This document shows, one piece after another, positions 6,840 to 15,794 of a stretch of DNA of 22,969 nucleotides. How positions within the stretch are numbered: position 1 is the first letter of the stretch; every line of letters begins with the position of its first letter. A program made the translations under genes and the position numbers. Where the stretch lies: the IMG/VR virus record IMGVR_UViG_3300027733_000212, positions 1 to 22,969 of that record. One strand, given 5' to 3'. The DNA is from a virus. The notes beneath the pieces are model-generated. The model saw only the letters and a list, made by a program, of their open reading frames with translations. It did no database searches and had not been told where the DNA came from.

Positions 6840-9800
6840 TTTCTCTGGACTTGGACCATCTGTTAATGGACAACCAGTACCGCAAAAGCCACTATCAAAA
6901 GTAGATTCTTTTAAGAAAAATAACTTTGATGATGGGACTAAAGTTGGCGGTGTAGAAGGAGCAGTCCTTCCATTTATTGGCAAGCAGATTGAAAAAGCGC
7001 AAAAGGGTCCATTGGGATTTGCTGTTAATCCAGCACTGCGTGTCATGGAAAATCTGTACACACGTGTTATTCAACCAGCACAACGTGTTGTTACAACAGC
7101 AGCGTTGTTACCTGAAGCATTAGAAAAACAACCAGGCGGAATCACTGGAATTCCTAAAGCTTTTCAGTTGGCAGTTAATGAATCTAAAAATATTTCAATG
7201 GGTCAGGCTGTTACAAGAAGCTTTGCCGAATATATACCACTACCTGAAAGCATGTTGCCTACAGTAGCCAAAGAAAGTTTTGATATCTTTGACCAGCAAC
7301 AGCGAGACAAAGCATTCCGTGATGAATTCTTTGGAATCGTAACATCTGGTTCAACAGATCTTGCTATCAATGGCGTAATGAGCAAGATAACAGGTGCTGC
7401 CACGAAGGCAGCTATGGTAAAAGTACGTGGAACTTCACGTATTGTTACTGAAAAAGACATGCAGCAGTTTTCTACCAAGGCGGACGAGGCTGTTGCCTGG
7501 GCTGATGCTGGAAAATTAACAGATGCGCCTAGCGGTCTTGCTGTTTACATGGATGATGCAGTCAGAGAGCGTAACGTACAGCGTTTGCAGGCTAATCCCC
7601 TTATTGCTGAAACAAATAACCCGCTGCGTACAGCAACAATTGTCTCTCGTATTGACAACCACTTGGATCTTGCCGATTATCTCAAGGCAGAACGTGGTGA
7701 CGCAGCAGCATTTGATCGTTTCTTCCAGAAACAAGCACTCAGTGCTGACCATCTTGACAATTATGGGTTCAAAGATTTCGGTCCAGTCAGCGACTGGAGC
7801 AAGATTCACGATGAAGTTCTTACAGAGAACTTAGCACCACGATACCAAGCAATTATCAACGACTTAAAAGGTAAAGACAGAAACTTTGCTGCACAGTTAG
7901 ATGACTGGGCAAGCAAGGCAAACGTTGGTGATCGTGGAACTGGTTATGTACCAGGACGATTTGGTATGGTTGAGTCAGTTGCGTTGTCTGTTAGCAAGGT
8001 ACGCTCTGGTGCTCGCTTTGGTAGCGCAAAAATCTTTGGTGACGATCCAGGAAAAAATGGATGGCGCACAAAAGTATACCAATCCTCACCATACGACCGC
8101 GTTGTTCGCGTTATCACATGGGCAGGTGATGCTAGACCACAGGGTTACATCAACATTTCTAACCCACGTAAAGGCGAAGCGGTTAACGATGTTCTTTCAG
8201 AACTCAATCGTCTTCAATTCCTTAAAGGTAAGCAAGGCGAAATGTTTAAGCGTCAGATGGCTGAGAAGTTTCTTTCTGCTACGACTAACAGTGACCAGGC
8301 TCGTGTACTAGTTGCAATTGAAAAGGAAGTTATGCTTCGCCTTGCGAAGCAATACAACGTTCGTTCAATTGGTGGCATAGGTACTGACGCAGAACTTATT
8401 AAAATGGTTGAAAAGCTCCATGCAGCAGCAGACTCTCGCCGTACCACGGCAACAGAGTTTGCTCAGAAGCAAGGTCTTATCCCAGATGAAGACGGCAGTC
8501 TTAATATTATTCAACTTCGTTCACAGACAACAGAAGTTAACAACGTGCCTATGCTTGACTTCCGTAAACTCGAGATGGAAGTTATCCTTGGTACACAGGC
8601 ACGTGCGGGAGTACGTTCTGGCATAAGCAAGGGAACGATTGCTCGTACGTACGCAGGTAAATACGGCATGGCAGCTGGTCAATTCTTTGATATCGCTAAC
8701 ATGGTTTTCAATAACCTTAATCTTTTACGTGTTGCGTACATTCCAAAGAACGCAATCATTGATCCATTCATGCGTGGTTCTATGGCTCTTGAAAGTTCAG
8801 AGTTAGTACGTAACGCAATTCCTGGTTTTGGTAACATGCTGGAGAACTCCACAAAAAGAACTAGACTTGCACGTCGATACGTACCAGGAACAGCAAGCTA
8901 CGCTTCTCGTAAAGCAGAGCAGGCGATCCTTAAAGATATTGACGTTGCCTACGGCAAACTAAACCCATTGATTATGAAAATGGAAGCAACCGCTAAGGTT
9001 GAGAAGGACGCTACAGCGTTATGGCAAACAGCCAAACTTAATGCAGATAAGGCAGAGGCAGCATTAAAAGCAGCAAGCCCATCTTCTAAAGCAGCAGCTA
9101 CTGCTGCTAAGCATGAGGCAGATTACAAGTTATACCAAGCGCAATTAGAATATACAAAGTTTGCAGATGAAGCAAAGCTTGCATCTGATGCGGTAACTGG
9201 TTTATCAATTCTTATTGAAAAGAATCGATCATCAATATCAGGCGCAATTCGCCGTGAAGGTGATCTACTGCAACGTAAGTACATCGGCAAAGAAGCAGAT
9301 GTCATTACGGTTGATGGGAAAGACTACAATATTAAAGGTCTTGGAGATCCCAACGTACGTGGTACAGCTGTGTACTTAGACGAAATTGATTCAGCATCTA
9401 GTTTGTATTCAAAACTATTTGAATCAGAAGCGTCAATGAATGTACGTGCTCGCAGTCAGCAATGGGTAAAGATACAACGTGAAGACGGCAAGGCTTATTA
9501 CAACGCTATCGCTCACGTGCTTAACCGACAGATCCGTCAGGAACTTGACATGCCTCTTGGCATGATGCTTCGTGGTGAGTCTGACCAAGCAATATTAAAT
9601 TTCTTGTACAAGACTGAGGCTGGCAAAGAATACCGCCGTCGTATGTCATCTGATGCTGGAAGAACTCTTACACAAGATGACTTCCTGTCATGGACAAGTG
9701 AGACAAGTGCATATCTTCAGAAGCTTATACCAAGTGATGAACTACGCAGAATCGCTTTAGAGCGACCAGTAACCGTTAAAGAAGTAGAGAACTTTCTTAA

Positions 9801-11790
9801 GTCTCGACCAGACCTTCTTCCAGAAATTGATGGACCAAACGTAAGTCTTGCTGATCTAAGCAAGGGTGAGCGATTGGTATCACGTGTTGCTAATGCTCAA
9901 GGAACAGCATGGCGCATATTGGGTGCAGCTGAAAACAAGTTAGTACGTAACCCAATGTTTATGATCTACGCAAAAGAAGAAATGGAATACCTCATCAAGT
10001 CCGCTCGTCGTACTGGTGTAGATCCATCTGATGCAGTAGTCAACCATCAGTTCCGTCAGATTGCAATGCGTAACGCAGTTAAAAGAATTGAAGATACTCT
10101 TTATTCATCACGTCGTTTAACTAACGGAATGTATACAGCGCGGTATGCGATGGCATTCCCAATGGCATTCTTTAACAGCCAGGCAGTTGCACTCAAGCTT
10201 ATGGCTAAGAACCCGATGAATGCTTATTGGTATAACAGTATACAAGATTCGCTTTCATCATTTGAACCATATACTGACCAAGAAGGAAACACATACAAGT
10301 CAATGTCTGATGTTCCACCAGGGACAGTCGTATCTGTTAGCTATCCAATTCCTGCAAACATTACAACAAAGATTGAAAACATTCCAATAATCGGAAAAGC
10401 TGCAGCAGCAGCTTTATCCCCATACACAGATCCTCGTGGTGGTGGACTCAAGTGGAATCCAAAACAAATGGAGTTCATGATTGCAGATCCAAGCGTTGCT
10501 TGGTTTGGCAGCGTTCTTGTTTCATCTCTTATTAAAGGTCAACTCAATAGCCCACTATGGAAAACTCCAGACGGCGAAAAGGTTGTTACGTTTCTACGTA
10601 ATACTTTTGGTAACGACTTCTACGAGAATAGCATTCTCTACGGTGGATACGTTACAGGCGGAGGTAACTTAGCAACGACCGCACTTAATGCTATTAAGCC
10701 AGCGTATCTAGAGTCATTGTTCCCAACAGGTGAACGATACATGGATCAGGTATATACCAATTGGCAAGTTGCTTACGCACAATGGCATCGTGAAGGTCGC
10801 GTTGGTAACGCTCCCACAATGGAGCAAGCAGGAAAAGCTGCATCAAATCTTAATTTAATTAAGGCAATTGTTCAGTTCAATATGCCAATCTCTACAACGT
10901 TTGACCCAGTAACTCGATCAGCTAAAGCGTACTACGCAGATCTTCTTGAAAAAAACAAGGGAGATTATGCAGCTGCTGACAGAGCAATGATGACGGACTG
11001 GGGAATAGATGGACTGGCATTCCTTGGCTCACACCAAAAAAATATTGCTGGAGTTGCATCTACTGTCAATGACATCAAAATGATTCGTAGCAACCGTGAC
11101 CTACTTGCTTCTATCGCAAACGTAGATCCACTGTACGCACGTATGATGTCAAGCGGTTACGGAGATCTTGCTGTTGATTACTCAACAGAGGTTGCTGAAA
11201 TCTATAAGAACCTAAACTTCCCTGGAACCTTGACAAAGCTTTCACGTCAGAAGACAGAGAAAGAAATCAAGGACGAGACTGATGCTCGTCTTGGTTGGGT
11301 TTCTTACAATTTCGCAGTCGACGCACGTAACGGTGAGATGGCTCAATATGGAATCAATTCAACGCAGAGCTCTGCTTATGAATACACTGGAGTCAAAAGA
11401 AGGTTTGACGAAAGAGTTGCCGATATTAAAGCTAGTTATCCAGGATGGATTAACGACCGCACTGTACAACAAGGAAAGTTCTGGGATCAAACATTCCCAA
11501 CGCTAAAGAAAATTGCTAACGATCCTGTATGGCGCAAATATGTAGATCCAATCGATGGTGGCAAGTGGGCTGAGATTTCATACTGGATTGGTCAAGTAGA
11601 AAACTTCCGAGCAGGCTACGGACAACTTGGTTCAACAACAGCAAGAGATCAAGGGTTTTCATCTTCTTTGAATAACTTCCATTACAAATTTGTCCAAGGT
11701 GCAAGCGATGGGTTTGCAGCGTTTGCTGCGCGTTGGCTTGAATCAATGCCAGAACTAGATATAGAAAAGGTGGCAGTCCCTAATGGCTAA
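6814..11790 (+). CDS. Giant virion protein, probable internal/ejection protein
   Basis: At 1,658 residues (about 180 kDa) this is the largest gene in the window. It is mostly helical. Visible landmarks are an N-terminal low-complexity segment (1-50), mixed alpha/beta up to ~630, the segment FNNLNLLRVAYIPKNAIIDP near 630-650, an Ala/Lys/Glu coiled-coil-like region near 715-805, and a hydrophobic amphipathic stretch near 1107-1135 (ARYAMAFPMAFFNSQAVALK). Further apolar patches lie near 1190-1200 and 1265-1285. No transglycosylase, protease or polymerase motif could be identified. Its size, absence of catalytic motifs, membrane-active-looking segments and position with LysM proteins fit podovirus internal virion proteins (analogous to T7 gp16) that enter the host envelope with the DNA. 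A tape-measure role is less likely because no tail-tube genes are present. GAAGGA upstream of the ATG supports the start. Confidence 0.9.
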   Translation: MADNRQSFDFSGLGPSVNGQPVPQKPLSKVDSFKKNNFDDGTKVGGVEGAVLPFIGKQIEKAQKGPLGFAVNPALRVMENLYTRVIQPAQRVVTTAALLPEALEKQPGGITGIPKAFQLAVNESKNISMGQAVTRSFAEYIPLPESMLPTVAKESFDIFDQQQRDKAFRDEFFGIVTSGSTDLAINGVMSKITGAATKAAMVKVRGTSRIVTEKDMQQFSTKADEAVAWADAGKLTDAPSGLAVYMDDAVRERNVQRLQANPLIAETNNPLRTATIVSRIDNHLDLADYLKAERGDAAAFDRFFQKQALSADHLDNYGFKDFGPVSDWSKIHDEVLTENLAPRYQAIINDLKGKDRNFAAQLDDWASKANVGDRGTGYVPGRFGMVESVALSVSKVRSGARFGSAKIFGDDPGKNGWRTKVYQSSPYDRVVRVITWAGDARPQGYINISNPRKGEAVNDVLSELNRLQFLKGKQGEMFKRQMAEKFLSATTNSDQARVLVAIEKEVMLRLAKQYNVRSIGGIGTDAELIKMVEKLHAAADSRRTTATEFAQKQGLIPDEDGSLNIIQLRSQTTEVNNVPMLDFRKLEMEVILGTQARAGVRSGISKGTIARTYAGKYGMAAGQFFDIANMVFNNLNLLRVAYIPKNAIIDPFMRGSMALESSELVRNAIPGFGNMLENSTKRTRLARRYVPGTASYASRKAEQAILKDIDVAYGKLNPLIMKMEATAKVEKDATALWQTAKLNADKAEAALKAASPSSKAAATAAKHEADYKLYQAQLEYTKFADEAKLASDAVTGLSILIEKNRSSISGAIRREGDLLQRKYIGKEADVITVDGKDYNIKGLGDPNVRGTAVYLDEIDSASSLYSKLFESEASMNVRARSQQWVKIQREDGKAYYNAIAHVLNRQIRQELDMPLGMMLRGESDQAILNFLYKTEAGKEYRRRMSSDAGRTLTQDDFLSWTSETSAYLQKLIPSDELRRIALERPVTVKEVENFLKSRPDLLPEIDGPNVSLADLSKGERLVSRVANAQGTAWRILGAAENKLVRNPMFMIYAKEEMEYLIKSARRTGVDPSDAVVNHQFRQIAMRNAVKRIEDTLYSSRRLTNGMYTARYAMAFPMAFFNSQAVALKLMAKNPMNAYWYNSIQDSLSSFEPYTDQEGNTYKSMSDVPPGTVVSVSYPIPANITTKIENIPIIGKAAAAALSPYTDPRGGGLKWNPKQMEFMIADPSVAWFGSVLVSSLIKGQLNSPLWKTPDGEKVVTFLRNTFGNDFYENSILYGGYVTGGGNLATTALNAIKPAYLESLFPTGERYMDQVYTNWQVAYAQWHREGRVGNAPTMEQAGKAASNLNLIKAIVQFNMPISTTFDPVTRSAKAYYADLLEKNKGDYAAADRAMMTDWGIDGLAFLGSHQKNIAGVASTVNDIKMIRSNRDLLASIANVDPLYARMMSSGYGDLAVDYSTEVAEIYKNLNFPGTLTKLSRQKTEKEIKDETDARLGWVSYNFAVDARNGEMAQYGINSTQSSAYEYTGVKRRFDERVADIKASYPGWINDRTVQQGKFWDQTFPTLKKIANDPVWRKYVDPIDGGKWAEISYWIGQVENFRAGYGQLGSTTARDQGFSSSLNNFHYKFVQGASDGFAAFAARWLESMPELDIEKVAVPNG

Positions 11791-12607
11791 AGATAGTGAC
11801 TTTGATGGCATCCCAGATGCCGTCGATAAGTATCCATATGATTTTAATAATGGAAAAACTCCAGCAACTAATCAATACGGTAACGTACAAACAGACATTG
11901 CCCCTATCTATCTTCCTTGGTTAACTGATGCAAGTGGTCAGCCAATGCCAGTACCAGGTGGTTCTGCTCAAGCAATCAGAGCACTCGCTGCGCTTCGAGT
12001 AAACGATCGTGCTAAGTACGGCATAATTAAGTCTGGTATTGAATACAACCTTGGTCGTAAAGTAACTGACAAAGAAGTAGATGCAATTTGGAAAGATGCT
12101 GTCAATTGGACACAGTCTCCAGGAACAGCTAACGGAAACCCAGTTGATTACTTCAACCTTATGCGTCCTTCAGATTATGCTGGCACTGCTCCTGCTGGAC
12201 CAAAGTATGGAACATCAGCATTTAAGAATACACAGAAGACAGAGTACAGCGGTTCATCTGCTGCTCAACAGATTAGTGATGAGATGGAACGCAGGCTTGG
12301 TCGCAGAGCGACACAAGCTGAAATTGACGAGTATACCAAAGCCGTAAACGCAGAGGCAAAGAAAGATCCCTCAGTTACTGAAGGAACTACTACGACCAAA
12401 GCTCCTTCTGGAAAAAATACTTTAGGTTCATCTACAACAAACCAAACAGCAAAGACTGGATTTGATCCAACCATGTTTGCTCGTAACTTTGCAATGTCTC
12501 GACCAGACTATGCGGAGTCATTTGCAGCAAACACATTCCTAGGTCTTGTCGAAAAGTTACTTAAAGATCCTAACGCGATTGGACAGGTGGTAGGCAATGG
12601 CAGCTAA
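11783..12607 (+). CDS. Virion-associated protein with N-terminal calcium-binding-type motif
   Basis: The 274-residue protein opens with D4-S-D-F-D-G-I-P-D-A-V-D15-K-Y-P, which matches the DxDxDGxxDxxDxxP pattern of thrombospondin type 3 and similar calcium-binding loops. Further on, L90-GRKVTDKEVDAIWKDAVN recurs in diverged form at L172-GRRATQAEIDEYTKAVN, so the protein has an internal duplication. A Thr/Ser/Gly linker (about 205-225) precedes a helical C-terminus. The start codon lies within the last codons of the giant gene (8-base overlap), which implies coupled expression and a joint structural role. Beyond the motif I do not recognise the family. Confidence 0.85.
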   Translation: MAKDSDFDGIPDAVDKYPYDFNNGKTPATNQYGNVQTDIAPIYLPWLTDASGQPMPVPGGSAQAIRALAALRVNDRAKYGIIKSGIEYNLGRKVTDKEVDAIWKDAVNWTQSPGTANGNPVDYFNLMRPSDYAGTAPAGPKYGTSAFKNTQKTEYSGSSAAQQISDEMERRLGRRATQAEIDEYTKAVNAEAKKDPSVTEGTTTTKAPSGKNTLGSSTTNQTAKTGFDPTMFARNFAMSRPDYAESFAANTFLGLVEKLLKDPNAIGQVVGNGS

Positions 12608-13988
12608 TGAGCCAACTGCAATGAGCCTTCGTGCTGTTGCGATTCTTAACCGACTAAATGAAATCTCAACAAAGTCACGCAGTGGAACCGCTGGCGTTGG
12701 TCCAGATAAAGGTAAAACTTTTAAGTCATCAACATCTGCAGCAGATTACGCTGAATACGATAAACTCTATGCTGAGTTACAAGAACTTTACAAAAATGGT
12801 GCTGTTGTTTATAGCCCAGACTGGGGAGTTTTTTCGGCTACTGACACTGGTAACAAACGCACAGCCACTGGTTCTAGCCCAGCCCCCGATTCACCATTGC
12901 AAGCATATAAAATTGATTCAACTGGTAATACTCCAGCTTTTAAGCAGCTTCAACTTACATCAACGGCAACTAATACCGTTGGCAAAGTTGTATCCTCTAC
13001 AAGTTCGCCTGTCAAAACTACAGTCTCTACAGGCGCACCAACGAAAGTTGATACACTTGACAAGGCTACGCTTGCAGCCAAGTTTGGTATTGCTGCAGGT
13101 GTTATCGGTGCAGATGACAGTCTTTCTAAAGTTCTTCAAGAGATCCTTGATGGTGGTATTACATCTGAAACACTAATGACTCAGATGATTCAAGGAACAT
13201 TGTGGTACAAAAACCAGACAGATAAGCAACGTGCATTTGTTTTTGCCAAGGAAAGCAACCCAGGTCAGTTTGCTGCCGATCTACAACTTAACGCAAGCAA
13301 TATTGTTAAGCAGTTCATGGGCAATGGTATTAAAATTACAGCACAACAGGCTATTGAGTATGCCCAGCAAATGATGCAGTCAGCAATCATCGATGCAAAC
13401 GGTAAAGTTATTCGATACGACCAAGAGTTCCTTAATAAAATTATGGCTAACTCAATTGACTTTAGTAAAAAAAGCATCATTGGTGGCAAGCAAATTTTCA
13501 ATCTAACTGGAAAGTTAGAGACAGTATCTAATGAACTGTACAAGCGAGCCTATGAATATGGTTTTGATTCTAGTGTATCCAACGAACGATTTGATGGATG
13601 GTTTCGAAATAGCATCAAGGGTCTTATTTCTGGTACAACAAACCCAGAAGATATTGACAATGAACTTCAGAAGCAAGCTATGTCTATGTTTCCTGGTTTA
13701 ACCAACCAGCTTACACAAGGTCAAACATTACGTGAAGCAGCAGATCCATGGCTTGAGGCTATTGCAAATACATGGGAAGTTGACCGTAAGTCATTGTCAC
13801 TTAACAATGACTTTGTTCAACGAGCACTTAACTACACAGACGAAAAGGGAAATGTTACAACAATGAACCTTTACGATACAAAGAAGATGGCTCGTCGTTC
13901 TGGAAACTTTGACTTTACAAGTACAGCAAAAGAGGAGAAGACAGGTATTGCCAATACTATCCTCCGCGACTTTGGATTCTTGGGGTAA
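12597..13988 (+). CDS. Predicted internal virion/minor structural protein, 463 residues
   Basis: The N-terminal ~55 residues are helical. A Ser/Thr/Val-rich linker (about 75-150) leads into a predominantly helical domain (about 155-463). The C-terminal segment, with LREAADPWLEAIANTWEV and a later NLYDTKKMARRSGNFDFT, resembles C-termini I recall from structural proteins of actinobacterial phages encoded near LysM or transglycosylase genes. No enzyme motif is seen. The ATG overlaps the previous gene by 11 bases and the next gene begins four bases after its stop. The block 6814-15654 therefore looks like one co-translated module. Confidence 0.85.
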   Translation: MAANEPTAMSLRAVAILNRLNEISTKSRSGTAGVGPDKGKTFKSSTSAADYAEYDKLYAELQELYKNGAVVYSPDWGVFSATDTGNKRTATGSSPAPDSPLQAYKIDSTGNTPAFKQLQLTSTATNTVGKVVSSTSSPVKTTVSTGAPTKVDTLDKATLAAKFGIAAGVIGADDSLSKVLQEILDGGITSETLMTQMIQGTLWYKNQTDKQRAFVFAKESNPGQFAADLQLNASNIVKQFMGNGIKITAQQAIEYAQQMMQSAIIDANGKVIRYDQEFLNKIMANSIDFSKKSIIGGKQIFNLTGKLETVSNELYKRAYEYGFDSSVSNERFDGWFRNSIKGLISGTTNPEDIDNELQKQAMSMFPGLTNQLTQGQTLREAADPWLEAIANTWEVDRKSLSLNNDFVQRALNYTDEKGNVTTMNLYDTKKMARRSGNFDFTSTAKEEKTGIANTILRDFGFLG

Positions 13989-13992
13989 ATAG

Positions 13993-15654
13993 ATGGCGCG
14001 TATAACCGACAATATGTTTGATAATAGCGGATCATCTTCAGCACTTGCTTCAGCACTTGCTGATTTGACAGCAAGTGAAGCCAATGCTTCTGCTGCATCT
14101 AAAGCAAATGCAGCTACAGCTGCAGCAACTCCACGTGAATTTATTACAGTAAAACCAGGAGATACATTCTGGAAGATTGCTAAAGACAATGGCATGACAG
14201 TCAAGGAACTGTTGGCTATAAATCCAACCATTGACAATAACGCTAAATATAAAGACGGCGCAATGATCTGGTCTGGTACAAAGATTTATACAGAGCCAGC
14301 TAAAGCTGTAATAAAAAATACAGCAACTTCAGCAAATACATCTACCAGCACAATAACACCTACGGTTACTGCTACTGCTACGGCTACTAGTACAGCCTCT
14401 ACTGACACAAGTACCTCAACAGACACAAGTACCTCAACAGACACAAGTACCTCAACTGACACAAGTACCTCAACTGACACAAGTACTGCAGCAACAACAG
14501 AGTTTGACACTGGTACGCCATTCTCAACATCATATGTAACCAGTGCTCCAGTTGATCCAGTAATAGCAGCAACGTCAAACATTGATACACAGATCGCAGA
14601 TTTGCTTAAGCAAATTGCTAACATGCAAGCAGCAATGATAGAAAACAACAAGCCAACAGTTGCATACGAAAAGACTGTACGTAAAACTGGTGGAGTGGTA
14701 GAGGTCTACCAAGTTATGTCAGACGGAACTATGGGTCAGATGGTTGATTCATACAAGGACTTTGGTGCTCGTGACTCTGTGCTTAAGATGTTTGAGAACA
14801 CTGGTCTTGGAACAGAGTTCATGAATTCACTTATGGGATCTATCGACAAAGTGTATGAAGAGAATATCATGCCGACTGATGCCCAAGTTCTTAATAGTAT
14901 TTACGACAGCGATGCGTACAAGACTCGCTTTGCTGCTAACGAAACAATTGCTAAGCGTATGAAAGATGGCAAAGGTCGTCCTGGTGACAGACTGCTTAAG
15001 CCATTTGAATACATTGAAGCAGAAAAAGGATACAGAGAAATCCTAGCTAGCGCAGGATTACCTGAAGGATTTTATGACACACAAGATGACTTCCGTCGCC
15101 TTATTGAAAACTCTGTAAGCGTTGGTGAGTTAACAGACCGTGTCAACATTGCAAGAAATGCTTTACAGAATGCTGACTCCAACACAAAGAATGCTCTTAA
15201 GAATTACTATGGTTGGACAGAGGGCGAACTCGCAGCCTACATGCTTGATAGCGAAAAAGCTTTTGACTTGGTTAACTCTAAGTTTAAGTACACAACAGAG
15301 GAAGCTAAGCGCATGTACGGCTCTGCTGAAATTGGTGGTGCTGCTTCTCGCGCTAACCAACTCTCAGATAAAGCATTCTCTGAAGAAATTTACAATGCTG
15401 GCAAAGGTGCTCAAGCAGAAGGAGCATTCCAAACCGCAGCTGCTAACCAAGCCGATTACCAAAGACTTACAAAACTTTACGGCGAACAAAGTGGCACTCA
15501 AGATCTAGCTCGTGAAGAGCTTGCTCTTGCAGGTGGCGCAGATGTAACAATGAAGAAGAAGCGATTGGCTTCTAAAGAACGTGCGATGTTTGCACAAAAG
15601 TCAGCAATTGATACGACGTCTCTCGGACGTCGTGCTAAAAAAGCTGACGTATAA
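13993..15654 (+). CDS. LysM-domain virion protein with Thr/Ser repeat and helical C-terminus
   Basis: This 553-residue protein begins with an Ala/Ser-rich helix (1-48), then a LysM domain at about 50-101 (ITVKPGDTFWKIAKDNGMTV to MIWSGTKIY). A Thr/Ser/Ala linker follows, containing an exact STSTDT tandem repeat (138-165), and then a long helical domain (about 195-553). The segment NALKNYYGWTEGELAAYMLD near 398-417 resembles a motif I associate with structural proteins of actinobacterial phages. The LysM domain would tether the protein to host peptidoglycan. Its sister LysM in the 4790 gene shares NAKYKxGxMIWxGT. The C-terminus is Lys/Arg-rich. The coding end overlaps a perfect hairpin at 15613-15633. 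Confidence 0.88.
   Translation: MARITDNMFDNSGSSSALASALADLTASEANASAASKANAATAAATPREFITVKPGDTFWKIAKDNGMTVKELLAINPTIDNNAKYKDGAMIWSGTKIYTEPAKAVIKNTATSANTSTSTITPTVTATATATSTASTDTSTSTDTSTSTDTSTSTDTSTSTDTSTAATTEFDTGTPFSTSYVTSAPVDPVIAATSNIDTQIADLLKQIANMQAAMIENNKPTVAYEKTVRKTGGVVEVYQVMSDGTMGQMVDSYKDFGARDSVLKMFENTGLGTEFMNSLMGSIDKVYEENIMPTDAQVLNSIYDSDAYKTRFAANETIAKRMKDGKGRPGDRLLKPFEYIEAEKGYREILASAGLPEGFYDTQDDFRRLIENSVSVGELTDRVNIARNALQNADSNTKNALKNYYGWTEGELAAYMLDSEKAFDLVNSKFKYTTEEAKRMYGSAEIGGAASRANQLSDKAFSEEIYNAGKGAQAEGAFQTAAANQADYQRLTKLYGEQSGTQDLAREELALAGGADVTMKKKRLASKERAMFAQKSAIDTTSLGRRAKKADV
14404..14484 (+). repeat. 18-bp tandem repeat, about 4.5 copies (Thr/Ser/Asp linker)
   Basis: The unit GACACAAGTACCTCAACA is repeated from 14404 to 14484. 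The only variation visible is the last base of the unit (A in the first two copies, T in the next two). The near-identity indicates recent expansion. It encodes an extended DTSTST linker between the LysM domain and the helical body. Confidence 0.92.
15613..15633. other. Perfect 8-bp hairpin at the 3' end of the LysM gene
   Basis: ACGACGTC at 15613-15620 pairs with GACGTCGT at 15626-15633 around TCTCG. It lies within the last codons (TTSLGRR) of the 553-residue gene, immediately before the 140-base gap that precedes scaffold and capsid genes. There is no T-tract on the plus strand. It may act as a 3' stabiliser, processing site or weak attenuator; coding coincidence is also possible. Confidence 0.45.
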
Positions 15655-15794
15655 CTAGGTTCCATCCCAGATCTACCAGCCCTGGTGATGTGTATAAGTC
15701 TGGCAGTCATCACGTCTATGAATCACTTCCCCTAGTGAGGAGTACGTGTGGTGCAAACCCGATGAGGGTCCAACAACTAATAGGGAGAAACGCA
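15655..15794 (+). other. Intergenic region upstream of scaffold and capsid genes
   Basis: This is the longest gap inside the gene array. It contains small inverted repeats (ACCAG 15675-15679 with CTGGT 15682-15686; GTGATG 15685-15690 with CATCAC 15708-15713) and a TATAAG at 15693-15698 that could be a -10 box. No convincing -35 sits at the proper distance. A separate promoter or a structured leader for the capsid cassette is plausible here but is not proven by the sequence. Confidence 0.4.
15782..15787 (+). promoter_or_regulatory. Ribosome binding site that fixes the scaffold start at 15795
   Basis: AGGGAG stands seven bases upstream of the ATG at 15795. The same frame is open back to 15690, but that upstream segment has no ribosome site and encodes an unnatural-looking extension. 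The 15795 start is therefore preferred. Confidence 0.75.

Noticed and set aside
6814-11790. Tape measure protein identity for the giant gene
   Set aside because: No tail-tube, tail-chaperone or baseplate genes accompany it, and its position before the scaffold and capsid genes is atypical for a tape measure.
12658-13176. 172-residue plus-strand frame overlapping the 463-residue gene
   Set aside because: It is Leu/Gln/His-rich shadow sequence without a ribosome site, and the other frame has coherent helical composition across the whole gene.
14286-14651. 121-residue minus-strand frame with a VSVEVL repeat
   Set aside because: It is the antisense reading of the 18-bp tandem repeat in the LysM gene and has no independent coding signals.
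15688-15735. 15-residue leader peptide frame (MCISLAV...) in the gap before the scaffold
   Set aside because: It has no convincing ribosome site and no attenuator structure linked to it; too short to support.
15690-15794. N-terminal extension of the scaffold to ATG 15690
   Set aside because: There is no ribosome site at 15690, the extension is not protein-like, and AGGGAG stands correctly spaced before ATG 15795.
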